A stretch of 64,000 bases of DNA, from positions 1-64,000 of the forward strand of contig NZ_JADLQX010000030.1 of the NCBI RefSeq assembly GCF_015477605.1. Direction: 5' to 3'. The notes beneath the pieces are model-generated. The model had not been told where the DNA came from. It did no database searches and saw nothing but the letters and a program-made list of their open reading frames with translations. Each line of letters opens with the position of its first letter. The stretch's first letter is position 1. This DNA is from Nocardia amamiensis (GTDB taxonomy: Bacteria > Actinomycetota > Actinomycetes > Mycobacteriales > Mycobacteriaceae). Positions 39,741 through 47,601 of this stretch are shown here, piece after piece. The position numbers were made by a program, and so were the translations under genes.

Positions 39741-40043
39741 CTATATCGGATTCGGGGGCGTCGGGTCCGGCGAAGGCCCAGGCGGCTGTGGGTCCGGAGA
39801 GGGTCCGCCGGGACCGGGCACCGGAGGCGGCGGCACCGGTCCTGGCGTCGGCGGCCGGGGAACCGGTCCTGGCACCGGCGGCAGCGGACCTGGACCCGGC
39901 GGAACGGGATTGGGATCCGGGATGGGATCCGGCTCCGGGATCGGCGGCACCGGATCCGGTTCCGGGATGGGGGGCACGGGGTCCGGCTCGGGCCTCGGCG
40001 GAACGGGCTCCGGGACCGGCCGCGCCGTGCTGACACTGCGCAT
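39741..40043 (-). CDS. Proline-rich repeat protein
   Basis: 100 residues from ATG 40043, which has GAGGAGG upstream. Two-thirds proline with Glu/Asp: PEPDPVPPIPEPDPVPP and variations, then P-G-P repeats. No signal peptide is evident. The opposite strand reads as an equally long glycine-rich frame. The ribosome site and an upstream SigF-like promoter favour the minus strand. It may be a linker-type surface or cytosolic polymer; function unknown. Confidence 0.6.
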   Translation of the reverse strand: MRSVSTARPVPEPVPPRPEPDPVPPIPEPDPVPPIPEPDPIPDPNPVPPGPGPLPPVPGPVPRPPTPGPVPPPPVPGPGGPSPDPQPPGPSPDPTPPNPI

Positions 40044-40116
40044 CGCACTCCTCCTCGTTTCATGATCGGCGCCGCTCGGCGGCGTGCGCCGTGCGTAGGG
40101 GCCGACCATCGGCCGG

Positions 40117-40141
40117 TTACCCAACGATTGCGGGCCGAACC
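40117..40141 (-). promoter_or_regulatory. SigF-type promoter of the proline-rich gene
   Basis: Minus strand GGTT (40141-40138), 15 bases, GGGTAA (40122-40117), about 74 bases upstream of ATG 40043. Confidence 0.5.
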
Positions 40142-40178
40142 GGCCGGATGCTGGGATTACGGACGGTTCGGCCGACCA

Positions 40179-40204
40179 GTTTGCGGAGTATGTCCCCCGG
40201 GTAG
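40179..40204 (+). promoter_or_regulatory. Possible SigF-type promoter of the 40252 gene
   Basis: GTTT (40179-40182), 16 bases, GGGTAG (40199-40204), 48 bases before ATG 40252. It forms a back-to-back pair with the site at 40117-40141. Confidence 0.45.
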
Positions 40205-40251
40205 TCAGTCAGGAGCCGGACAACAGATGCCGATGGCTCGAGGAGCTCGTC

Positions 40252-40599
40252 ATGACCGACCAGCGCCGACCAGGCACCCGGAATCCGCTGGCGGGGCCGG
40301 GTGGTTCTGGGTCGCCGCCCCAGGCCAAGGGGATTTCCGTCACTAGGAATCACGACGTCATCCGTCGCTGGGCGCAGCAGCGTGGCGCCCGGCCCGCGAC
40401 CGTGCCGGGCAGCGAATACGACGGACGGCTCGGAGTGCTGCGATTCGACTTCCCCGGGTACGGGGGCGCCGTGCTGCGCCGGGTGGGATGGGACGAATGG
40501 TTCGCCACCTTCGACGCGAGAAAGCTGCGCTTCTGGTACCAGGAGCGCAATGCCGACGGATCACCGAGTAACTTCAACCGCCTCGAAGCGCCGCGATAG
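40252..40599 (+). CDS. Conserved hypothetical protein
   Basis: 115 residues. The flexible first 30 residues lead to HDVIRRWAQQRGARPATVPG, then a strand-rich part with FDFPGYG, WDEWFATFD, LRFWYQER and SNFNRLEA at the end. It matches a common actinobacterial family of about 80 residues seen beside stress genes and of unknown function. Confidence 0.75.
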   Translation: MTDQRRPGTRNPLAGPGGSGSPPQAKGISVTRNHDVIRRWAQQRGARPATVPGSEYDGRLGVLRFDFPGYGGAVLRRVGWDEWFATFDARKLRFWYQERNADGSPSNFNRLEAPR

Positions 40600-41036
40600 C
40601 CGCAGGGCCGCTGCGACCGGGGTGAGTCCCGTCACCGTCGGTGGCCCCCCTCCGCATACGGTGACGAGGAGCACAGTGCGATCGCGGGTTCCGATTTGCT
40701 CGGTGTGCACCCCGGCCACGTTGACATTACGCAGACTGCATATGAAAGTGTCTGTGGCAGAACTGTTTTCGTGAACAAGTCGGTGGTCTGTGCGGTTGTG
40801 CGCCAGCGGCACATCTACGTCAGCCAATTGACTCGATCACCGCCGCACCGGTAGGCCATATAGCGTGTCCGGACGACCCGATGGGGCTCCGCGCCGGTCT
40901 GCCGGACGTTTACCGGCCGAGCCCCCCGGGTACTTGAAAGCGAGCAAGGTTGCTCGAAAGCGGAAGGTCGCGTCGGTATGGGGATGCGGTAATCCGCATC
41001 GTGACGCGCTTCCGCATGTCTGCAAGGGATAAGGTC
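40600..41036. other. Gene-free stretch before the two-component system
   Basis: No convincing gene. A short minus-strand frame at 40561-40827 lacks a ribosome site and protein character. A GC hairpin lies around 40880-40925 (GGGGCTCCGCG facing CCGAGCCCCCC). The promoter of the response-regulator operon must lie at its right end. Confidence 0.5.
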
Positions 41037-41747
41037 TTGAGCGCAAACCTGATGATCGTGGAAGACGACGACCGGGTCCGTGGGGCGTTACGCCTCGCGA
41101 TGGAGGATGAGGGCTACGACGTCGACGAGGCGGAGGAAGCCGAGGACGCGCTCACCCATCTGCGCAGCAACGGCGTGCCCGACGTGATGATCGTCGATCT
41201 CATGCTCGGCGGTATGGATGGATTCGAATGTATCCGCGAGATCCGCCGCGACCACGACGTGCCGATCATCGTGGTCAGCGCTCGCGACGACACCCATGAC
41301 GTGGTGGCCGCCCTGGAGGCGGGCGCCGACGATTTCGTCACCAAGCCGTTCGAGATCAAGGAGATCACCGCGCGCATGCGCGCGGTGCGCAGGCGCGCCC
41401 GGGTAACGGTTGAGCGCGAGACGCCGCAAGAGATGGTGCTGGAGGCCGACGACACGGCTCCGCTGGTGCTCGCACAGGACAGCGGCGTGGTGCGCCGCGG
41501 CGACGAGGAGATCCGGCTCACGCTCACCGAGTTCCGGTTGCTGTGTGAGCTGGCGGAGTCACCCGGCCGGGTGCTCAGCCGCACCGTACTGCTCGAACGC
41601 GTCTGGGACCGTGGGTTCTTCGGGGACGAGCGGATCGTGGACGTGCACATGCGCAGGTTGCGCACCAAGATCGAACGGGATCCGTCCGACCCGCGCGTCG
41701 TGGTGACGGTGCGCGGGCTCGGCTACCGCCTCGATGTGCGGCGCTGA
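41037..41747 (+). CDS. OmpR/PhoB-family response regulator
   Basis: 236 residues. Receiver domain with the phosphate-accepting D54 (MIVDLMLGGMDG), the switch Ser (VVSARDD) and Lys (TKPFE). A C-terminal winged helix (ELAESPGRVLSRTVLLERVW ... VDVHMRRLRTKIE) binds DNA. TTG 41037 is chosen because AGGGA lies 7 bases upstream; ATG 41016 in frame is the alternative. Overlaps the kinase gene by 14 bases. Confidence 0.88.
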   Translation: MSANLMIVEDDDRVRGALRLAMEDEGYDVDEAEEAEDALTHLRSNGVPDVMIVDLMLGGMDGFECIREIRRDHDVPIIVVSARDDTHDVVAALEAGADDFVTKPFEIKEITARMRAVRRRARVTVERETPQEMVLEADDTAPLVLAQDSGVVRRGDEEIRLTLTEFRLLCELAESPGRVLSRTVLLERVWDRGFFGDERIVDVHMRRLRTKIERDPSDPRVVVTVRGLGYRLDVRR

Positions 41748-42840
41748 GCGCCGCTTCGATGCCAAACGCTGGAGCCCGGGCGCCTGGAGCCTGCGCGGTC
41801 GCGTGACGGCCGCGTTCGCGGCCATCGCCGCGTTGATGTCGCTGGTGCTGGTCGTGTCGGTGTTCGTCATCAGCCGCGGTTATCTGGAGGCGCAGCGCCA
41901 GCAGGCGGGCGCCGAGTCGTCCGGCGACCTGAATGCCGACCTGGAGCTGCTGCGCAATGTGCTGACCGGCTGTGCCGTCGCGGTCACCCTGATCGGCGCG
42001 GCGGTCGGCTGGTGGGCGAGCAGGCGGGTGCTGACCCCCCTGCACCAGCTCGCCGGCACGGCCGCGCGGATCGCCTCCGGCGACCTGGACTTGCGACTGT
42101 CTGCCACCGGGGACCAAGACCTGGCCATCACGGTCGAATCGTTCAACTCCATGGTCGATTCGCTGCAGCGGCGCATCGAACGCGAGCATCGCCTCTTCGG
42201 CGACGTCAGCCACGAGCTGCGCACCCCGCTGACCACCCTGATGGCCAGCGTCGACGTGCTCAATCGGCATCGCGCCGATCTGCCGGAACGTTCCCAGCGT
42301 GCGGTGGGCCTGGTCACCGCCGAGGTCGACCACCTGCGCAGGCTCCTGGACGATCTGCTCGCGCTGGCCCGGGTGGAGGCCGGCATGCACCACGGCGACG
42401 CCGAGCCACTGTCGGTGCGCGACCTGCTCACCCACACACTGGCCGATCGCCGCTATCCGGCGCGGCTGCTCACTGTCGATCAGGACGTCACCGTGCGCGG
42501 CCGCAAGCTGGAGCTGGAACGCGCGGTGGCCAACCTGCTGCACAACGCCGACCGGCACGGCGGCGGTGTGGTCGCGGTCACCGTGCATCGCGACGGCACC
42601 GACGCGGTGATCACCGTGGACGACGCGGGGCCCGGTGTGCCGCTCGCGGACCGGGCGCGCATCTTCGAACGGTTCGCGACCGCGCGCAGCCGCCGCTCGA
42701 CCGGCGGGACCGGGATCGGCCTCGCGCTGGTGGCCGAGACCGTCGCCACGCATCACGGCCGGGTCGACTGTACCGAGCGGCCGGGCGGCGGCGCGCGATT
42801 CGTCGTGCGACTGCCCCGGTTGAGCGACATCCATCCGTAA
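41734..42840 (+). CDS. Sensor histidine kinase
   Basis: 368 residues from GTG 41734. Two membrane helices (about 29-50 and 74-95) flank a very short extracytoplasmic loop of about 20 residues. HAMP-like segment (RRVLTPLHQLAGTAARIASGD), phosphorylated H160 in FGDVSHELRTPL, N-box NLLHNADRH, G1 DDAGPGVP and G2 GGTGIGLAL. The tiny loop suggests it senses stress in or at the membrane. Partner of the preceding regulator; 84 bases upstream of ectA. Confidence 0.9.
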   Translation: MCGAERRFDAKRWSPGAWSLRGRVTAAFAAIAALMSLVLVVSVFVISRGYLEAQRQQAGAESSGDLNADLELLRNVLTGCAVAVTLIGAAVGWWASRRVLTPLHQLAGTAARIASGDLDLRLSATGDQDLAITVESFNSMVDSLQRRIEREHRLFGDVSHELRTPLTTLMASVDVLNRHRADLPERSQRAVGLVTAEVDHLRRLLDDLLALARVEAGMHHGDAEPLSVRDLLTHTLADRRYPARLLTVDQDVTVRGRKLELERAVANLLHNADRHGGGVVAVTVHRDGTDAVITVDDAGPGVPLADRARIFERFATARSRRSTGGTGIGLALVAETVATHHGRVDCTERPGGGARFVVRLPRLSDIHP

Positions 42841-42924
42841 TACGACCGTAAAGAAGTCGACCACTTCAGCTCAAAGTCGCTTCGCAAGCCTGAATAAGTA
42901 CTGCTGACCCGACGAGGGAGTTGT

Positions 42925-43527
42925 ATGTCACTGCCAACCCTGTCCCCAGCGGAGCTCGAGCGATCGCGCGTCGAACACGCCGCGGCCGCTCTGGGAGCCA
43001 CCCGGTCCCGGAACGACATCGGGCCGGCCGTGGTTCTGCGCACGCCCCGCTTGGGCGACGGCGCTCCGATGTGGCGGATCGCCAAGGACTCCGCCGTGCT
43101 CGACGCCAATTCGAGCTACGCCTACTTGCTGTGGTGCCGCGATTTCGCCGGAACCTCGCTGGTCGCCGAACTGGACGGCCACATAGTGGGATACGTGATC
43201 GGATTCATCCGCCCGCAGGCGACCGACACCGTTTTCGTCTGGCAGGTCGCGGTGGATCACGCACAGCGTGGCCGCGGAATCGGCACCGAGCTGCTGCACA
43301 CCTTGCTCAACAGCGTCGCTGCCCAGGGGATTTCAGTACTCGAGACGACGATCTCACCGGACAACCCGGCGTCCATCGCCATGTTCACGTCGGTGGCGAG
43401 AGCGAGGGGAGCGGACATCACCAAGAGCCCCCTGTTCGATGCCGGCGACTTCCCGGACAGCCACGCACCCGAAGAGCTGTACCGCATCGCACCGACCGCC
43501 CGCACCACCGAGGAGGATCACCGATGA
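42925..43527 (+). CDS. ectA: L-2,4-diaminobutyrate acetyltransferase
   Basis: 200 residues, GNAT fold. Acetyl-CoA-binding QVAVDHAQRGRGIGTELL (about 108-125). It acetylates diaminobutyrate, the second step of ectoine synthesis. Its order before ectB, ectC and ectD confirms the role. The first 40 residues are longer than in many EctA proteins. GGGAG precedes ATG 42925. It overlaps ectB by 4 bases. Confidence 0.94.
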   Translation: MSLPTLSPAELERSRVEHAAAALGATRSRNDIGPAVVLRTPRLGDGAPMWRIAKDSAVLDANSSYAYLLWCRDFAGTSLVAELDGHIVGYVIGFIRPQATDTVFVWQVAVDHAQRGRGIGTELLHTLLNSVAAQGISVLETTISPDNPASIAMFTSVARARGADITKSPLFDAGDFPDSHAPEELYRIAPTARTTEEDHR

Positions 43528-44801
43528 TCAACGCCGACACCACCGTTTTCGAGAGTCTGGAGTCGAACGTGCGCGGTTACTGCCGCGCTTGGCCCACCGT
43601 GTTCACCACCGCGAAGGGCAGCTGGCTGCGCGACGAGGAAGGCAAGGAGTACCTGGACTTCTTCGCCGGCGCCGGTGCGCTGAACTACGGGCACAACAAC
43701 GACGTGCTCAAGCGCTCGCTGCTGGACTACATCGCTGGTGACGGCATCACCCACGGCCTGGACATGTCGACCGCGGCCAAACGGGAGCTGCTGGAAGCAT
43801 TGCGCGATACCGTGTTCGCGCCGCGCGGCCTGGATTACAAAGTCCAGTTCCCCGGCCCGACCGGCGCCAACGCCGTCGAGGCGGCGCTCAAGCTCGCGCG
43901 CAAGATCACCGGACGCGAGACGATCGTCAGCTTCACCAACGCCTTTCACGGCATGACCCTGGGTGCGCTGTCGGTCACGGGCAACGCGGCCAAGCGTGCG
44001 GGGGCGGGCGTGCCGCTGGTGCACGCCGCGCACATGCCCTACGACGGCTACTTCGACGGCACCACCGCCGACTTCCAGTGGATGGAGAAGGTGCTCGACG
44101 ACACCTCATCGGGCTTCGACCGCCCCGCCGCGGTGATCGTGGAGACCGTGCAGGGCGAAGGCGGCGTCAACGTGGCGCGCGCCGAGTGGCTGCGGCATCT
44201 CGCCCAGCTGTGCACGGCTCGGGAGATCCTGCTCATCGTCGACGACGTGCAGATGGGCTGCGGGCGCACCGGACCGTTCTTCTCCTTCGAGGTCGCGGGC
44301 ATCACCCCGGACATCGTCACGTTGTCGAAGTCGATCGGCGGCTACGGTTTGCCGATGGCGCTGGTGCTGTTCAAGCCGGAGTTGGACGAGTGGTCGCCGG
44401 GCGAGCACAACGGCACCTTCCGCGGCAACAATCCGGCGTTCGTCACCGCGACCACCGCGTTGCGCCACTACTGGTCCGACGACGCCCTGCAGTCCGCGAC
44501 CCAGGTCAAGGGCGAGAAGATCGCACGCGCCCTGGGTGACCTGGCCGGATACTTTCCCGGCGTCTCGACACGCGGCCGGGGTCTCGTGCACGGCGTAGTG
44601 TTCGACGATCCCTCCCAGGCGGGCAAGGTCTGCCAGATCGCGTTCGAGCGTGGTCTGCTGGTGGAGACTTCCGGCTCCACCGACGAGGTGGTGAAGCTGC
44701 TTCCGCCGTTGACGATCACGGAGCAGGAATTGGACCAGGGCCTGCATGTTCTCACCGGCGCCGTCGAGTCGGTGTGCGGCGGAATGGGAGCGATCGCATG
44801 A
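43524..44801 (+). CDS. ectB: Diaminobutyrate-2-oxoglutarate transaminase
   Basis: 425 residues, class III PLP-dependent aminotransferase. Motifs: FFAGAGALNYGHNN, the PLP lysine in TLSKSIGGYG, and IVDDVQMGCGRTG. It makes diaminobutyrate from aspartate semialdehyde, the first ectoine step. ATGA overlaps at both ends. Confidence 0.96.
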   Translation: MINADTTVFESLESNVRGYCRAWPTVFTTAKGSWLRDEEGKEYLDFFAGAGALNYGHNNDVLKRSLLDYIAGDGITHGLDMSTAAKRELLEALRDTVFAPRGLDYKVQFPGPTGANAVEAALKLARKITGRETIVSFTNAFHGMTLGALSVTGNAAKRAGAGVPLVHAAHMPYDGYFDGTTADFQWMEKVLDDTSSGFDRPAAVIVETVQGEGGVNVARAEWLRHLAQLCTAREILLIVDDVQMGCGRTGPFFSFEVAGITPDIVTLSKSIGGYGLPMALVLFKPELDEWSPGEHNGTFRGNNPAFVTATTALRHYWSDDALQSATQVKGEKIARALGDLAGYFPGVSTRGRGLVHGVVFDDPSQAGKVCQIAFERGLLVETSGSTDEVVKLLPPLTITEQELDQGLHVLTGAVESVCGGMGAIA

Positions 44802-45196
44802 TCGTGCGCAGCACCGCCGAGATCACCGGCACCGAGCGGGACGTCAAGGGCGAGGGCTGGCGCAGCAAGCGCATCATCCTCGGCGGTGACGGCGTCGGAT
44901 TCTCCTTCCACGAGACCACCATCGACGCCGGGACGGTGCACGAGTTCCACTACCTGCACCATGTGGAGGCGGTGTGGCTCATCGAGGGCGAGGGCACGTT
45001 GACCGATCTGGACAACGCCGTCAGCTACGAGCTCGCGCCCGGCTCGATGTACCTGCTCGACGGACACGAACGCCACCGCCTCGAGGTCCGTGCCCGGATG
45101 CGGATGATGTGCGTGTTCAACCCGCCGGTCACGGGGCAGGAGGTTCACGACAGCGACGGCGTCTACCCGCTGGTCGCCGCGACCATCGGAGGATGA
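44798..45196 (+). CDS. ectC: Ectoine synthase
   Basis: 132 residues, cupin fold. Characteristic VKGEGWRSKRIIL, FSFHETTIDAG, EFHYLHHVEAVW and YLLDGHERHRL. It closes the ring of N-acetyl-diaminobutyrate to give ectoine. Typical length. ATGA overlaps at both ends. Confidence 0.96.
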   Translation: MIVRSTAEITGTERDVKGEGWRSKRIILGGDGVGFSFHETTIDAGTVHEFHYLHHVEAVWLIEGEGTLTDLDNAVSYELAPGSMYLLDGHERHRLEVRARMRMMCVFNPPVTGQEVHDSDGVYPLVAATIGG

Positions 45197-46110
45197 GCAC
45201 AGCAATGGTTCTGCAGCACACCGATACTCGGCCCGAGACCGCACGCTACGATCGCTACCCGACCCGGCTCGGCACACCCGTTCCGCACTTGGAGCGCGCC
45301 GACCCCACGGTCTGGGGGAAGATCGACAGCCCGGAACTCGCGTCGTTCGACACCGACGGGTTCGCCATCTTCGACGAGTTGCTCACTCCCGAAGAGGTGG
45401 CCGAGTTCAGCGGCGAGGTCACCCGTATCGCCGCGGATCCCGCGCTGCGTGACGACGACCGGCTCATCGTGGAGAAGTCGTCGAACCGGGTGCGCTCGAT
45501 CTTCGAGGTGCACCAGCTCAGCGCCGCGGTCGCCGAGCTGGTGCGCCGGCCGCGGATACTCCGGTTGGCCGAGCAAGTGCTGGGATCGGAGGTGTACGTG
45601 CACCAGAGCCGGGTCAACTACATGCCCGGCTTCCGGGGCACCGGCTTCTACTGGCACTCGGATTTCGAGACCTGGCACGCCGAGGACGGGATGCCCGCCC
45701 CGCGCGCGGTGAGTCTGTCGATCGCGCTGACCGACAACTACCCGATCAACGGCAGCCTGATGGTCATGCCGGGCTCGCACCGTACTTTCGTACCGTGCCT
45801 GGGCAGCACCCCCGCCGAGCACTATCGGGAGTCGTTGCAGGAGCAGGAGATCGGGGTGCCGACCACCGAGGACATCACCACATTGGCGAACCGGTACGGG
45901 ATCAGTCAGTTCACCGGCCGGGCCGGATCGGCGCTGCTGTTCGACTCCAACCTGATGCACGGATCGTCGAACAACATCACGCCCTTCCCCCGCTCGAACA
46001 TCTTCGTGGTGTTCAACAGCGTGGAGAACACCCTCGTCGAGCCGTTCGCCGCGCCCGCGCCGCGGCCGAGCTACATCGGCAGCCGCGACTTCACGCCTCT
46101 GTCGGCCTGA
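45193..46110 (+). CDS. ectD: Ectoine 5-hydroxylase
   Basis: 305 residues, iron/2-oxoglutarate dioxygenase. Iron ligands are H155 and D157 in YWHSDFETWH, plus a later His in NLMHGSSNN. The family signature of EctD covers this segment. It makes 5-hydroxyectoine, so the cell produces both compatible solutes against salt and heat. Confidence 0.95.
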   Translation: MSTAMVLQHTDTRPETARYDRYPTRLGTPVPHLERADPTVWGKIDSPELASFDTDGFAIFDELLTPEEVAEFSGEVTRIAADPALRDDDRLIVEKSSNRVRSIFEVHQLSAAVAELVRRPRILRLAEQVLGSEVYVHQSRVNYMPGFRGTGFYWHSDFETWHAEDGMPAPRAVSLSIALTDNYPINGSLMVMPGSHRTFVPCLGSTPAEHYRESLQEQEIGVPTTEDITTLANRYGISQFTGRAGSALLFDSNLMHGSSNNITPFPRSNIFVVFNSVENTLVEPFAAPAPRPSYIGSRDFTPLSA

Positions 46111-46202
46111 CCGAGCGCTCGGCTCGGGCTCGACCGCGCAGGTGGTCCGCCGCTGGACGATATCGGCATCATCGTGGCTGCCGGATTCGACCAGCAGGGG
46201 TA

Positions 46203-46256
46203 GGCCGGCCGCGTCATCTCCGGCGAATATTCATCGCCGAGACGACACGGCCGGCC
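46203..46256. terminator. Two-tier hairpin between ectD and the convergent erm gene
   Basis: Outer arms GGCCGGCCG (46203-46211) and CGGCCGGCC (46248-46256); inner CGGCGA/TCGCCG. Placed between convergent genes, it probably stops transcription both ways. Confidence 0.6.
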
Positions 46257-46385
46257 CGCCTGCCTTCGTGATTCGGCGGGCGGATCCCGCGGGTACCCAT
46301 TTCTTCGGCCGTCGCGCGAGCCTCGCCGTGTTCGGCCTCCGCTCGGCCGACCGGGCACTGCCGGTTCGGCGGGGTCGCCGTCCGG

Positions 46386-47198
46386 TCAGGTGCGCAGTGC
46401 TCGGTAAAGGGACGGCCAGCGATCGGCGGAGACCAGCCCGACCGGCTGGTCGAGCGGAACTCCGGCCGCCGCGCAGGATGCGCGTACGGCGCCGGCCGGG
46501 AATTCCCGGCGCAGTGACGCGGCCAGGCACCCGCCGACTCCAGAGAAACCGAGTTCGACCACCCTGCGGTAGTCGCCGATCAGTTCGCGGGGGAGCAGCG
46601 GATCGGGCCGGTTGCGCAGCCGGAGGATGGCGGTGTCGACTCGCGGCACCGGGTGGAAGTTGCGCCTGCCGATGCGGGCGCCGAGTTCGAACGCCGTCGT
46701 CGGCCAATGGCTGACGGTGAGCTTGGTCCAGCGGCCGTACTCACCGGAATGCTTACGGGCGAACTCGATTTGGGTCAGCAGTGTGGCGGATGTGAGCCGC
46801 CGCGCGGCCAGGCACCAGCGCACGACGTCGGTCGTGATGGCGAACGGCACGTCGGCCACAACGGCGAACGGCTCCCGCGGAGCCTGCACCGTGCGGAAAT
46901 CTCTGTGGTACAAGTGGATTCGGGAATCGTTCGGGTACCTGCGGCGCAGCAGATCCGCGTAGTGGCGGTCCTTCTCATAGGCGCGGACGCGGCCTGCCGT
47001 ATCGAGCAAATGCCGGGTCAGCATGCCGTCGCCGGGGCCGATCTCCAACACGAGGTCGTCGGCGCCCACACCGGAGGTGCACACGATCAAGCGTGCGGCA
47101 CCGGCATCGGTGAGAAAGTTCTGCGACAGCCGCATTCGCGTGCTCGGGGTGGCGAGCCTGCTGGCTCGGGCACGCGGAAGAGAGCGATGGCGGGACAT
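46386..47198 (-). CDS. Erm-type 23S rRNA adenine N6-methyltransferase
   Basis: 270 residues. Erm/KsgA fold: LSQNFLTDAGAARLIV, the SAM-binding LEIGPGDGMLTRHL (about 51-64), AYEKDRHYA, and a catalytic-loop ADVPFAITTDVV with D116 where Erm proteins usually have N (N-[IV]-P-[YF]). A C-terminal helical domain recognises RNA. Erm enzymes methylate A2058 of 23S rRNA and give macrolide-lincosamide-streptogramin B resistance. The substitution leaves activity uncertain. GGAGGACA precedes ATG 47198. Confidence 0.85.
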   Translation of the reverse strand: MSRHRSLPRARASRLATPSTRMRLSQNFLTDAGAARLIVCTSGVGADDLVLEIGPGDGMLTRHLLDTAGRVRAYEKDRHYADLLRRRYPNDSRIHLYHRDFRTVQAPREPFAVVADVPFAITTDVVRWCLAARRLTSATLLTQIEFARKHSGEYGRWTKLTVSHWPTTAFELGARIGRRNFHPVPRVDTAILRLRNRPDPLLPRELIGDYRRVVELGFSGVGGCLAASLRREFPAGAVRASCAAAGVPLDQPVGLVSADRWPSLYRALRT

Positions 47199-47601
47199 GG
47201 GTGTCCTCCGAACGGAGTGGTCGAATCAGGAAGGTGATTCGCCCGGACCCATGCCAGGGCACAGCGGAGCATAGGGGCCGCTACCCGTGGGAGTCGATTC
47301 CGATCGAACGGAATCAGTAGATCGAAGTGCTACGGTGCGCTGGCAGAGCCCAGGCCTCCGCACGCAGGCGGATGTAGTACGCGCCTACCGCGTACGGCGC
47401 GTTCACACCCGCACTGATCGACATGCTCCGCAACTTACGGCAGTCCCGCATTCGCGCGCCAATTCTTTTCCGACTGCGAATCCACGACCTCGCGGACGGT
47501 GCGTTCGGAGCCCATCGAGTCCTCCTCCGGGCCTTCGCGTTCGGGCAGCCGCAACGGCCGAGGGTATCCCGGTGCCACGCGCCTCCTCGACCCGAATATG
47601 T
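47199..47601. other. Leader region of erm and spacer
   Basis: No full gene. On the minus strand an 8-codon open frame (47252-47226) and a perfect GATTCCG/CGGAATC inverted repeat (47296-47315) lie upstream of erm, where resistance genes often have attenuation leaders. The rest (47330-47600) shows only frames shadowing GC-rich DNA. Confidence 0.4.

Noticed and set aside
39709..40065. Plus-strand glycine-rich frame resembling a PE-PGRS-like protein
   Set aside because: It is the mirror of the proline-rich minus-strand gene, has no ribosome site and starts inside the sigF stop region.
40561..40827. 88-codon minus-strand frame
   Set aside because: No ribosome site, atypical codon use, overlaps the end of the 40252 gene.
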